Source: UMGS1766 sp963597355
GTDB lineage: Bacteria; Bacillota; Clostridia; Oscillospirales; Oscillospiraceae
NCBI GenBank assembly: GCA_963597355.1
Contig: CAVBPR010000007.1
Span: forward strand, 124,001 to 188,000
DNA length: 64,000 nt
Direction of reading: 5' to 3'
The position numbers were made by a program, and so were the translations under genes. The notes under the pieces were generated by a model that was not told the DNA's origin, did not search any database, and worked only from the letters and a program-made list of their open reading frames with translations. Of the stretch, positions 17,958 to 26,044 are shown one piece after another. How positions within the stretch are numbered: the stretch's first letter is position 1; the number at the start of each line of letters is the position of its first letter.

Positions 17958-17979
17958 ATTTTTATGGATAAAACAGGCA

Positions 17980-18016
17980 AAAAAGGAATGAGTCCGGTAC
18001 AATACCGGACTCATTC
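17980..18016 (-). terminator. Terminator of the dnaX-ybaB unit
   Basis: GAATGAGTCCGGTA pairs with TACCGGACTCATTC (14 bp, loop of 3) and is followed on the minus strand by CTTTTTTG: a strong intrinsic terminator 80 bases after the ybaB stop. Confidence 0.88.
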
Positions 18017-18096
18017 ACAAGCAGGTGAATATTAAATTTTTGCCTAAATTTTGGGGTTCACTTTATTACGACGGCTCTTTTTCGCTCGCTATAGCA

Positions 18097-18462
18097 TTAG
18101 AGTCCGAACTTGCTCAGATCCAGACCGCCGGTCACACGGCTCATAGAAGCAGAAGCATCCTCGTCGGCTTGACGCAGAGCTTCGTTCACTGCAGAGAGAA
18201 CCATATCCTGCAGCATTTCCACATCTTCCGGATCGACAGCGTCTTTCGAAATGGACAGACTTACAATGCTGTGCTTTCCGCTTGCCACTGCAGTCACTGC
18301 GCCACCGCCGATGGTTGCGGTGTATTGTTTTTCGCTCAGTTCCTCCTGCATTTTCTGCATGTCGGCCTGCATTTTTTGCGCCTGACGAACCATGTTCATA
18401 TTCATTGAGCCGCCCATGCCGCCCATACCACGCATTCCGCGGCCGTTAAATCCTTTTGCCAT
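18097..18462 (-). CDS. YbaB/EbfC nucleoid-associated protein
   Basis: Small dimeric DNA-binding protein. The core MVRQAQKMQADMQKMQEEL is the family's helical start, followed by the beta part GGGAVTAVASGKHSIVSLSI and DMVLSAVNEAL. A Gly/Met-rich N-terminal extension (residues 2-18) is typical of clostridial members. 121 aa. I use ATG 18462 (MAKGF); an in-frame GTG at 18471 would add three residues but sits too close to AAAGGA. It follows dnaX directly, the standard order. Confidence 0.93.
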   Translation of the reverse strand: MAKGFNGRGMRGMGGMGGSMNMNMVRQAQKMQADMQKMQEELSEKQYTATIGGGAVTAVASGKHSIVSLSISKDAVDPEDVEMLQDMVLSAVNEALRQADEDASASMSRVTGGLDLSKFGL

Positions 18463-18478
18463 AAAATTCACATTCCTT

Positions 18479-20113
18479 TCAGTGTTGGTGCTGTTGCATG
18501 AAATTTACCAGATCGAGCACGCTGCCCTGCTTTTGAGTGGTGCCCTCACCTGGGTTTGGGGTGGGTGCGCCTTCCCGCAGGTCGACGCGGATGGCGCGGC
18601 CTGCCTGGGCAGATGCTGCTTCTGCAATGGTTTGAATGACCTCCGGCTTATTTGCCAATTGGTAGAGAAGACTTTCCTGTATATAAATGGTCAAAACATC
18701 TCCCTGCCATTGGCCAATTGCATTGCTGCCGGTTTTCAGCAGAGGGTAGATTGTCATAGGAAGCCGCCCGCGAAGTGCCTCAATTAAATCCAGCCATTGG
18801 CTGTTTTGCGGAGCAGACGAGGGGACAGGAGTGGACGGAGCAACCGGAGCGGGGGCGGTAGGAGTAGCTGCAGGGGAGGTTTGCCATGGGGGAGCGCTGT
18901 CATCACTGGGAACAGGCTGCGCAGTTTCCCTGACGGAGGTACCCGATGCAGGTGGAGCGATCGGCACACCCTGGGCAACGATTCCCTCCAACTTTGCAAT
19001 GCGGGCAGCTAATCCGGCAGAGGAACCATCCAAAGACGGATCACAAAGACGAATGAGGCACAGTTCTGCGGTGGTGCGGCTGCTTCCGCTTCGCTTACAG
19101 GCGTCGACTGCCTCTTCCAAGCGCTCCAGAATGGCAATCAGCCGTTCCGGAGGCATATTTTTGCTCAGTGTAGCCAAAGTTTGCTCGTCATACCCGCCGA
19201 TCAGTAATCCGGCTCCGGCATCCGGAGCAGTTTGCCGAATCAGAAGATCTCGACTCAGGGAGATGAGCTCGGATAAAACAGTGCTGACATCCTTGCCGGC
19301 ATCATATAATTCGCCAAACTGGGAAATTGCCGCACCGGCATTACCGCGGCGGATGGCATTAAAAATATGTGCAATTTTCAAGTTCCCGGCCAATCCGAGA
19401 ACGTCCAATACCTTTGGGCGATCAATGGTGCCGCCGGTTGCCGCACACTGATCCAGCAGGGACAGCGCGTCCCGCATTCCGCCGTCTGCCAGGCGCGCCA
19501 ACAGGGTTGCGCCTTCCAGGGTGAGATCGATTTTTTCCTGACCGGCAACAAAGCGAAGCCGTCCGACAATGTCCTCGGCACGCAGCCGCTTAAAGGAAAA
19601 TCTTTGACAGCGGGAGCGAACAGTGGGAAGAATGCGATGCAGATCTGTGGTGGCCAGAATAAACATCAGGTGCTCCGGCGGTTCTTCCATGATTTTCAGC
19701 AGTGCATTCTCAGCGGCCGGGGTGAGCATGTGCACCTCGTCGATGATATAAACCCTTTTCTTTACGGCGGTGGGGGAGTAGATCGCCTCATCCCGCAATG
19801 CCCGCACCTGATCGACACCGTTGTTGGATGCAGCGTCCAGTTCCAGTACATCCAGGATCGAACCGTCCAGAATTCCAAGGCAGGAGGGGCACTTGTTGCA
19901 GGGGTTTCCTCCGACGGGATTTTCACAGTTTACGGCTCTGGCTAAAATTTTGGCACAGGTGGTCTTGCCGGTGCCTCGGGTGCCGGTAAACAGGTAGGCA
20001 TGGGAAGGACGCCCGGCGGCAACCTGCGTTTTTAATGTTTCCGTGATGTGACTCTGACCGGTAACCTCATCGAAAGTTTTCGGCCGCCATTTGCGATATA
20101 ACGCCTGATACAT
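18479..20113 (-). CDS. dnaX: DNA polymerase III subunit gamma/tau
   Basis: Clamp-loader ATPase. Walker A GTRGTGKTTCAKI, a zinc module CENPVGGNPCNKCPSC, Walker B VYIIDEVHML and the SRC motif VRSRCQRF are all present. After about residue 360 there is a Pro/Ala/Ser-rich linker and then a C-terminal tau-like domain. 544 aa. No slippery A-run suggesting a programmed gamma frameshift was noticed. It lies behind the SRP RNA gene and 7 to 16 bases before ybaB. The ribosome site is weak (GGATGTGA). Confidence 0.95.
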   Translation of the reverse strand: MYQALYRKWRPKTFDEVTGQSHITETLKTQVAAGRPSHAYLFTGTRGTGKTTCAKILARAVNCENPVGGNPCNKCPSCLGILDGSILDVLELDAASNNGVDQVRALRDEAIYSPTAVKKRVYIIDEVHMLTPAAENALLKIMEEPPEHLMFILATTDLHRILPTVRSRCQRFSFKRLRAEDIVGRLRFVAGQEKIDLTLEGATLLARLADGGMRDALSLLDQCAATGGTIDRPKVLDVLGLAGNLKIAHIFNAIRRGNAGAAISQFGELYDAGKDVSTVLSELISLSRDLLIRQTAPDAGAGLLIGGYDEQTLATLSKNMPPERLIAILERLEEAVDACKRSGSSRTTAELCLIRLCDPSLDGSSAGLAARIAKLEGIVAQGVPIAPPASGTSVRETAQPVPSDDSAPPWQTSPAATPTAPAPVAPSTPVPSSAPQNSQWLDLIEALRGRLPMTIYPLLKTGSNAIGQWQGDVLTIYIQESLLYQLANKPEVIQTIAEAASAQAGRAIRVDLREGAPTPNPGEGTTQKQGSVLDLVNFMQQHQH

Positions 20114-20135
20114 GTGTGCTCACATCCATTCATTT

Positions 20136-20171
20136 GAAAAAAGCGGGAACGGGCGCAGGTCCGTTTCCGCT
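20136..20171 (-). terminator. SRP RNA terminator
   Basis: Minus strand: AGCGGAAACGG pairs with CCGTTCCCGCT, followed by TTTTTT, directly between the SRP RNA and dnaX. Confidence 0.85.
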
Positions 20172-20193
20172 GACTGTTTGCAACAAAATGAAA

Positions 20194-20357
20194 GCGTTGT
20201 GTCGTCTGGTTCAACCGGGAACTGGGGTCGGCTGACCGCGGCACAAACGAAACACCGCTTAATGCTGCTCGGTTCCCCGCCTGACATGGTTCACGGGATC
20301 GCCTTGCGCGGGACCGACCCTTTATAGCGCTCCCGGCCGAAACACACGGCACAACGC
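20194..20357 (-). ncRNA. ffs: Signal recognition particle RNA (4.5S/6S-type)
   Basis: Minus strand holds the universal SRP core: GTGAACCATGTCAGG, a GGGGAACC tetraloop region and GAGCAGCATTAAG, the Ffh-binding site. The ends GCGTTGTG and CACAACGC pair to close helix 5. Location right before dnaX is standard in Firmicutes. Exact mature ends are estimated from this outer pairing; the transcript probably begins near 20370 and ends at the terminator. Confidence 0.93.
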
Positions 20358-20376
20358 TCTCACTTACTGAATCAGT

Positions 20377-20405
20377 ATTGTACTATAATTTTGCGATATT
20401 CGCAA
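20377..20405 (-). promoter_or_regulatory. SRP RNA promoter
   Basis: Minus strand: TTGCGA (20405-20400), 17-base spacer, TACAAT (20382-20377), placing the start about 10 bases before the RNA's closing helix. Confidence 0.8.
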
Positions 20406-20496
20406 GGGTTGAATAAGAAAAATTTGCGATGCCATCAGATACTTCGAAAAACATTCTGCCTGCGCTTCCCGACTGGTGTTATCAAAATGGGGGGTG

Positions 20497-21387
20497 TTAC
20501 TCCGTTTTTTGATTGGATGAGAGCAGAAATTCAATAAACTTCTCGACTGCAGGGGTCAGCGTTCTTCTGCTTTTGAATGCAAGACCGATGGTACGATAAT
20601 ATGGGATTTTAAGGGGATGGAGTTCCAACTTGTAGGGAATGCGGCGCAATATCATGTCAGGAAGAATGCTGACGCCGAGTCCTTTTTCCACCATAGCCAT
20701 AATGGCAAAGTCCTCCCAGGTGGTGAAGGAGATGTTCGGTTTTATGTGGTGGCGTTCAAGCAGATCCGACACATCTGTTTTTCCGCCGTGTTCGAGAAGC
20801 AAAAACGGAATCCCGTTTAATTCTTCTATATCGACTGCTTCGTTTGAAGCGAGAGGATGACCGACGGGAAGAACCACTTTATATTCGTCTTCGACCAGCG
20901 GAATTACTTCAAAGTCTGATGCGGTTGGCAGACGGAGAAAACCACAATCGACCCGACCTTCCATCAACCAGCGTTCGATTTCGTTATAGTCGCCAAGCAA
21001 AAGTTCGTATTCAATTCCCGGATAATCCGCCTTTAAACGCGCGAAAATATCGGGCAAAAGGTTGATCGCAACGCTGGCGAAGGTGCCGATACGAACAACA
21101 CCGGTTTCAAGACCGTTGATTCGGTTGACCTGTCCTTCCAGATTGTCATATTCGTGGAGAAGTTTTCGGACCAGGGGCAACATCTGCAGTCCGAAGGAGG
21201 TGGGGCAAACGCCGGTTTTACTCCGTTCAAGCAACGTCATGCCCCATTCCTTTTCCAGATCGGCAATCATTTTGCTGATAGAGGACTGGGCGTAGTTCAT
21301 GGATTCTGCTGCTGCGGTGAAACTGCCTTTTTCAACTGTTTTGACGAAGGCAAGGTATTTTAATAAGGGATTGTCGATTGTTATCAT
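20497..21387 (-). CDS. LysR family transcriptional regulator
   Basis: Residues 1-65 are the LysR winged helix-turn-helix (FVKTVEKGSFTAAAESMNYA, QSSISKMIADLEKEWGMTLL), and about 90-290 form the periplasmic-binding-like effector domain (GVVRIGTFASVAINLLP). 296 aa, standard. It is divergent from a MATE efflux gene with about 94 bases between the starts, the usual layout in which a LysR protein controls its neighbour. The inducer is unknown. Confidence 0.93.
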   Translation of the reverse strand: MITIDNPLLKYLAFVKTVEKGSFTAAAESMNYAQSSISKMIADLEKEWGMTLLERSKTGVCPTSFGLQMLPLVRKLLHEYDNLEGQVNRINGLETGVVRIGTFASVAINLLPDIFARLKADYPGIEYELLLGDYNEIERWLMEGRVDCGFLRLPTASDFEVIPLVEDEYKVVLPVGHPLASNEAVDIEELNGIPFLLLEHGGKTDVSDLLERHHIKPNISFTTWEDFAIMAMVEKGLGVSILPDMILRRIPYKLELHPLKIPYYRTIGLAFKSRRTLTPAVEKFIEFLLSSNQKTE

Positions 21388-21481
21388 TCCATTCTTCGAT
21401 CTATCTTATCTATAATATTCGCTTTTTCTATTATAACATGGATCCTATACTATGGAAAGATGCATCGAAGGGGGAATTTAT

Positions 21482-22813
21482 ATGCGCATCAAAAGAGAAA
21501 ATGTTGATATGCTCCATGGCCCGCTGGCAGGGAAAATACTTCTGTTTACGATCCCGATTGCACTGAGCAGCATGCTTCAGCAGCTTTTTAACGCTGCGGA
21601 TACTGCGGTTGTGGGGCTTTTTGAGAATGCAAATGCACTTGCGGCGGTGGGAACAAATACAGAAATTGTCGCGCTGATCGTGTCTGTTTCTACCGGACTG
21701 GCGGTTGGGACAAATCTGTTGATTGCAAACCGAATGGGACAAAATAAAGTGGATCAAATTTCAGAAGCGGTGCAAACTGCAATTTTACTTGCGCTCATAA
21801 TCGGTGTGCCTGGATGTGTGCTGGGACAGGTTATTTGCAAACCTCTGCTTGTGCTGATGCAGACGCCTGCCGATATTCTCAATGTAGCGGTACTGTACCT
21901 GCGGATTTATCTTGTTGCCTACCCGTTTTTGCTTCTTTACGATTTTGCGTCTGCAATTTTGCGCGCCCGCGGTAATAGCCGCGATCCGTTTATTGCTCTG
22001 GTTTTATCTGGAATTGTGAATGTTGGGCTCAATCTTCTGTTTGTGGCGCTGTTTCATATGGGCGTTGCAGGAGTTGCCGTTGCCACTGCGCTGTCAACTG
22101 TCTTGTCCGCTGCTTTGACGCTTTGGAGTTTGGCGAGAGATATACCCTTTTTCTTTCGACCTTTGCGGATTTTAAAGACTGCGGCGACGGAAATTTTGAA
22201 GGTTGGAATTCCGGCGGCGATACAGGGTGCGGTATTCTGCTTTGCGAATATTTTTGTGCAGGTGTCGGTCAATTCCTTTGGAGCGACTGCAATTGCCGGC
22301 AGTGCAATTGCGATGAATTTTGAATATTTCACCTATTACATTATTACCGCGTTTGGTCAAACGGCAACGACCTTCACCGGACAGAACTATGCGGCAGGAC
22401 AGCAGGAGCGGTGCAAGAGAATTTTGAGGCTGTGTCTGGGATTGTCCACAATCTGCAGTTCCGCTCCAATTTTTGCCATTGTCCTATTCCGAACCTTCTT
22501 TTCCGGGTTGTTTACTTCGGATGTCGCGGTAATTGAGAGTGCAGCAACACGGATTGTGCATATTCTTGCTTTTGAGCCGCTGTGCAATTTCTATGAAATT
22601 CCGGCAGGCTGTCTGCGGGGCAGAGGACATTCTGTTTATCCTGCGGCGGCAACGATGATCGGCACCTGTTTTGTTCGCGTGGTCTGGGTTTTTACGGCAG
22701 TGCAACGGGTACATACCCTGCCGATGCTTTATCAAGTCTTTCCGCTTTCCTGGGTGATGACGATCTTGATTTTAAGCGTTATGTTTATGATAAATGCAAA
22801 ACAGAGTGTTTGA
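21482..22813 (+). CDS. MATE family efflux transporter
   Basis: Twelve-helix multidrug/toxin exporter. The repeat starts KILLFTIPIALSSMLQQLFN and the first half ends near helix 6; FDDxxxGxxG-like spacing is typical of the NorM/DinF branch. 443 aa. ATG 21482 is preceded by GGGGG 7 bases upstream; an earlier in-frame ATG at 21452 lacks a site. Likely regulated by the divergent LysR protein. Substrate not predictable. Confidence 0.92.
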   Translation: MRIKRENVDMLHGPLAGKILLFTIPIALSSMLQQLFNAADTAVVGLFENANALAAVGTNTEIVALIVSVSTGLAVGTNLLIANRMGQNKVDQISEAVQTAILLALIIGVPGCVLGQVICKPLLVLMQTPADILNVAVLYLRIYLVAYPFLLLYDFASAILRARGNSRDPFIALVLSGIVNVGLNLLFVALFHMGVAGVAVATALSTVLSAALTLWSLARDIPFFFRPLRILKTAATEILKVGIPAAIQGAVFCFANIFVQVSVNSFGATAIAGSAIAMNFEYFTYYIITAFGQTATTFTGQNYAAGQQERCKRILRLCLGLSTICSSAPIFAIVLFRTFFSGLFTSDVAVIESAATRIVHILAFEPLCNFYEIPAGCLRGRGHSVYPAAATMIGTCFVRVVWVFTAVQRVHTLPMLYQVFPLSWVMTILILSVMFMINAKQSV

Positions 22814-22835
22814 TGAGAAAAGGACAGATCTGGTT

Positions 22836-22864
22836 TTGCGCTGACTGTTAAAACATGCTATACT
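22836..22864 (+). promoter_or_regulatory. Promoter of the nitroreductase gene
   Basis: TTGCGC (22836-22841), 17-base spacer, TATACT (22859-22864) with an extended TGC before the -10. Confidence 0.75.
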
Positions 22865-22909
22865 TTGACTGATATTATGACTGCAGATAATCAAGGAGGA
22901 GAATGAGCG

Positions 22910-23443
22910 ATGGAGAAAATGGATTCTCTTTTGACGCGGCGGAGCACGCGTTCTTTTCAGGATCGATCGATTGAACCGGAGAAAATGCACGCCATTCTGG
23001 AGGCGGCAATGAGCGGCCCCTGCTGCGTTAACGCACGGGAATGGGAATTTATTGTGGTTACAGAGCGAGAGAAACTTTGCGCCATGGCGGATGCCAACGG
23101 AGCACCGGCGCGGCCGCTGAAACAGGCGGCGGCAGGGATTCTGATCTGCGGAAACCGGAAGAAAGCGTTTCCGCCGGCACCGGATTACTGGATCATCGAC
23201 GGGGCGATTGCAGGACAGAATATCTGCTTGGCTGCGCACAGCCTCGGGATCGGTTCGGTCTGGCTTGGAACCTGGCCGCAAATGGAGCGGGTGGAACAGC
23301 AGCGGGCATTGTTTGCATTGCCGGAGCATATTGTTCCCCATTCCGTCATTGCTCTGGGTTATCCGACGGAAGATATTACTGCGCCTCGCGAAAGCCGTTA
23401 TGATGAAAAGTGCGTCCATTGGAACGGGTGGAATGAGCCGTAA
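22910..23443 (+). CDS. Nitroreductase family protein
   Basis: FMN-dependent oxidoreductase. The N-terminal LLTRRSTRSFQDRSIEPE is the family signature for FMN phosphate binding, and AAHSLGIGSVWLGTW with VIALGYPTE form the C-terminal half. 177 aa. GGAGGAG lies before the ATG. The substrate is open. Its end overlaps the next gene by 11 bases in another frame, so the two are coupled. Confidence 0.92.
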   Translation: MEKMDSLLTRRSTRSFQDRSIEPEKMHAILEAAMSGPCCVNAREWEFIVVTEREKLCAMADANGAPARPLKQAAAGILICGNRKKAFPPAPDYWIIDGAIAGQNICLAAHSLGIGSVWLGTWPQMERVEQQRALFALPEHIVPHSVIALGYPTEDITAPRESRYDEKCVHWNGWNEP

Positions 23444-24071
23444 ACGAATCGTTTTGCCGCCAAGGCGGTATTTTCTGCTGAATAAGCCGGTTGGATGTGT
23501 TTCTGCCTGTCGAGATGAAGAGCACCCAACTGTGATGGAGTTCTTTCCGCCGGAAGAGCGGGAAGGATTATTTCCGATTGGGCGCTTGGATAAGAATACA
23601 GAAGGCGTTTTGCTGGTAAGCGACGACGGAAAATTGAATCATCGTCTGCTGGATCCGGAGCGGCACATGGAAAAAGAATATCTTCTCTGGGCGGCTGGAG
23701 AACTGGGCGAACCGGAATTGGAACAGCTTCGAGCGGGCGTCTTTTTAAAGGGAATTCCGGGACCGACGCGGCCGGCACGGATAGAGATTACAGAGCGTTC
23801 CATCTTGAGAGAGATTCCGGTGCCGCTGTTTGAAAATCGCCGGGCACTGGCACAAGAACAGCCGGAGTTGACCGCAGTACAGTTGCGGTTATGGCTGACA
23901 GAGGGAAAACGGCACCAGGTGAAGCGAATGCTGGAGGCAGTGGGATGCAGTGTCGTCTGGTTGCGGAGAGAGGCGTTTGCCGGAATTCGCCTGGACGATT
24001 GCCTGCAACCGGGAGAATATCGCCCACTGACAGAAGATGAGAAAGCGGCATTGGGAATCGGAACAAAATAG
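23433..24071 (+). CDS. RsuA/RluB-family pseudouridine synthase lacking an S4 domain
   Basis: Converts a uridine in rRNA to pseudouridine. The catalytic motif GRLDKNTEGVLLVSDDG carries the essential Asp, and KPVGCVSA and EGKRHQVKRMLEAVGC are family blocks. 212 aa. The start is placed at 23433 (MSRKRIVLPPRRY), with GGGTGG immediately upstream; further upstream the frame only runs through the nitroreductase gene. Homologues usually have an N-terminal S4 RNA-binding domain, absent here, as in the RluE/short RsuA types. Confidence 0.9.
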   Translation: MSRKRIVLPPRRYFLLNKPVGCVSACRDEEHPTVMEFFPPEEREGLFPIGRLDKNTEGVLLVSDDGKLNHRLLDPERHMEKEYLLWAAGELGEPELEQLRAGVFLKGIPGPTRPARIEITERSILREIPVPLFENRRALAQEQPELTAVQLRLWLTEGKRHQVKRMLEAVGCSVVWLRREAFAGIRLDDCLQPGEYRPLTEDEKAALGIGTK

Positions 24072-24093
24072 CTCTGAGATGCGGTGGACGGCA

Positions 24094-24122
24094 TTGCAGA
24101 TTGCCGGATATGTGCGTATAAT
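24094..24122 (+). promoter_or_regulatory. Promoter of the YmdB-SbcDC-like-lepB operon
   Basis: TTGCAG (24094-24099), 17-base spacer, TATAAT (24117-24122), 38 bases before the chosen TTG start. Confidence 0.82.
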
Positions 24123-24159
24123 AGAGAAGACAGAATATGTATGTGCGGAGGATGAAACC

Positions 24160-24939
24160 TTGGAGCTGAATGTGCTTGCGGTGGGAGATGTGGTCTCTCA
24201 GGCCGGTTTGGATTTTTTAGGTCGCAGATTGAGACGGCTGAAAAAAGAAAACGACGTGCATTTTACCGTTGTGAACGGCGAAAATGCAGCGGGCGTTGGA
24301 TTGCTGCCCAGACAGGCGGAGGATATTCTGGATGCAGGAGCCGATGTGGTGACGCTGGGAAATCACACATGGAGCAAGATGCAGATTGCCGATTATCTGG
24401 AGGATGCACCCTGCGTGCTTCGTCCGGCCAATTTTTCCTCTAAAGTTCCGGGTCGGGGCTACGGCGTATTCGATGGACCGCACGGCCTGCGCATTGGTGT
24501 GATGAATTTAATCGGGCGGGTTCAGTTGAATCCCAATGTAGAAAATCCCTTTACAACGGCGGATGCCATGATCGAGCAAAAGGATGCGGACATTCTTCTG
24601 GTGGATTTTCATGCTGAAGCAACCAGTGAAAAGCTGGCGCTGGGGTGGTATCTGGATGGCCGCGTCAGCGCGGTGTGGGGAACGCACACCCATGTGCCGA
24701 CAGCGGATGTAAAGGTGCTGCCGAAGGGAACCGGCCATGTTACCGATTTGGGTATGACCGGGCCGATTCAGTCCATTCTGGGAATTCGACCGGAGCAGTC
24801 GATTAATTTGTTCTTAGGCGGCCTGCCCCAGCGGTATGAAGCGGCGCCCGGGAAGTGCAAGCTGGAGGCAGTTTTATTCACCATTGACACGCAAACGAAA
24901 CGCTGCATCCGCGCCAAGAGAGTGGATGTTCAGGAGTGA
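24160..24939 (+). CDS. YmdB-type metallophosphoesterase
   Basis: 2',3'-cyclic-nucleotide phosphodiesterase of the calcineurin-like fold. Metal ligands lie in VLAVGDVV, VVNGENAAGVGL, VTLGNHTW, VDFHAEATSEK and VWGTHTHVPTAD. In Bacillus YmdB influences motility and biofilm choices. I use TTG 24160 (MELNVLAVGDVV): GGAGG lies 8 bases before it, a promoter sits 38 bases ahead, and homologues start there. 259 aa. It precedes the exonuclease-like pair by 4 bases. Confidence 0.9.
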   Translation: MELNVLAVGDVVSQAGLDFLGRRLRRLKKENDVHFTVVNGENAAGVGLLPRQAEDILDAGADVVTLGNHTWSKMQIADYLEDAPCVLRPANFSSKVPGRGYGVFDGPHGLRIGVMNLIGRVQLNPNVENPFTTADAMIEQKDADILLVDFHAEATSEKLALGWYLDGRVSAVWGTHTHVPTADVKVLPKGTGHVTDLGMTGPIQSILGIRPEQSINLFLGGLPQRYEAAPGKCKLEAVLFTIDTQTKRCIRAKRVDVQE

Positions 24940-24943
24940 TGCT

Positions 24944-26044
24944 ATGATTCGAGTTTTACATACCGGCGACCTGCACCTTGATTCGCCGTTTGGAGGATTG
25001 ACTCCGGCAAAGGCAAAGCTGCGCAGACAGGAACAGCGGGAATTATTAGAACGGTTGAACCAACTGGTAACGGAGCGGCAGATCGATGTGGTATTAATTG
25101 CCGGAGACTTGTTTGACAGCGATCATGTCTTTTATGAGACCACCCATCTGCTTGCGGATGTGTTGGGGAAAATTCCGGCCAGGATTTTTATTGCGCCGGG
25201 CAATCACGATCCGTATTCAGAGTATTCTCCCTATGCCTCGGTTCACTGGCCGGAAAATGTGCATGTGTTCCATTCGGAAGGTATGGAGCGGGTGGAACTG
25301 CCGGAACTTCACGCGGTGGTGTACGGAACGGCGTTTACCTCGAAATACAGAGACAATTCGCCGCTGGAGCAGTTTAAAGCCGGTTACGATGAGGATATGA
25401 CCCGGCTGATGGTGCTCCATGGAGATTTATCTCCGGCAAAGAGCCGCTATGGCTCGGTGACGCCGGAACAGATTGGAAACACCGGAATGGACTATGTTGC
25501 GCTGGGACACATCCATCGTTTTACGGAAGTTTGGAAACAGCAGGATACAGCGTTTGCCTATTGCGGCTGCCCGGAAGGACGCGGATTTGATGAGTGCGGC
25601 GAGAAGGGCGTGCTGATTGGAACGGTTGAGCGGGGGAAAGCGGAGATGTCTTTCCTGCCGATCTGCCGCCGGAGATACGAGGAAGTAACGCTGGATGTCA
25701 CCGGAAAGGATGCGGCGCAGCTGCTTTCAGCTGCTTCCGCTTCTGCCACAGGCAACGACATCTATCGTTTCCGCATGGTGGGCGAACGAGAGGGCGATCC
25801 CCTGCGCACCCAGGCGCTGGCGGCTATGCTGGCAAGTAAGTATTTTAATGTACAGGTGCTGGACGAAACGACACCGGTCACCGACCTTTGGGCAAGGGCT
25901 GGGGAAGATACCCTCACGGGATTGTTTTTAAGCAATATGCGGGATCGCATTGGTCTTGCGCAGTCACCGGAGGAAAAGGCCCAGCTGGAGCGGGCGGCCC
26001 GGTTTGGCCTTGCAGCACTGGAGGGGAGGGAAGAGCCCCAATGA
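24944..26044 (+). CDS. SbcD/YhaO-like DNA exonuclease subunit
   Basis: Metallophosphoesterase subunit of an Mre11-like nuclease. Metal-binding motifs are HTGDLHLDSPF, LIAGDLFDSD, APGNHDPYS, LMVLHGDLS and ALGHIHRF. 366 aa. ATG 24944 follows AGGAG; the gene overlaps its ATPase partner by 4 bases (ATGA), the classic SbcD-SbcC layout. The pair resembles Bacillus YhaO-YhaN more than SbcDC because of the partner's membrane segments. Role in DNA end processing is inferred. Confidence 0.9.
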   Translation: MIRVLHTGDLHLDSPFGGLTPAKAKLRRQEQRELLERLNQLVTERQIDVVLIAGDLFDSDHVFYETTHLLADVLGKIPARIFIAPGNHDPYSEYSPYASVHWPENVHVFHSEGMERVELPELHAVVYGTAFTSKYRDNSPLEQFKAGYDEDMTRLMVLHGDLSPAKSRYGSVTPEQIGNTGMDYVALGHIHRFTEVWKQQDTAFAYCGCPEGRGFDECGEKGVLIGTVERGKAEMSFLPICRRRYEEVTLDVTGKDAAQLLSAASASATGNDIYRFRMVGEREGDPLRTQALAAMLASKYFNVQVLDETTPVTDLWARAGEDTLTGLFLSNMRDRIGLAQSPEEKAQLERAARFGLAALEGREEPQ

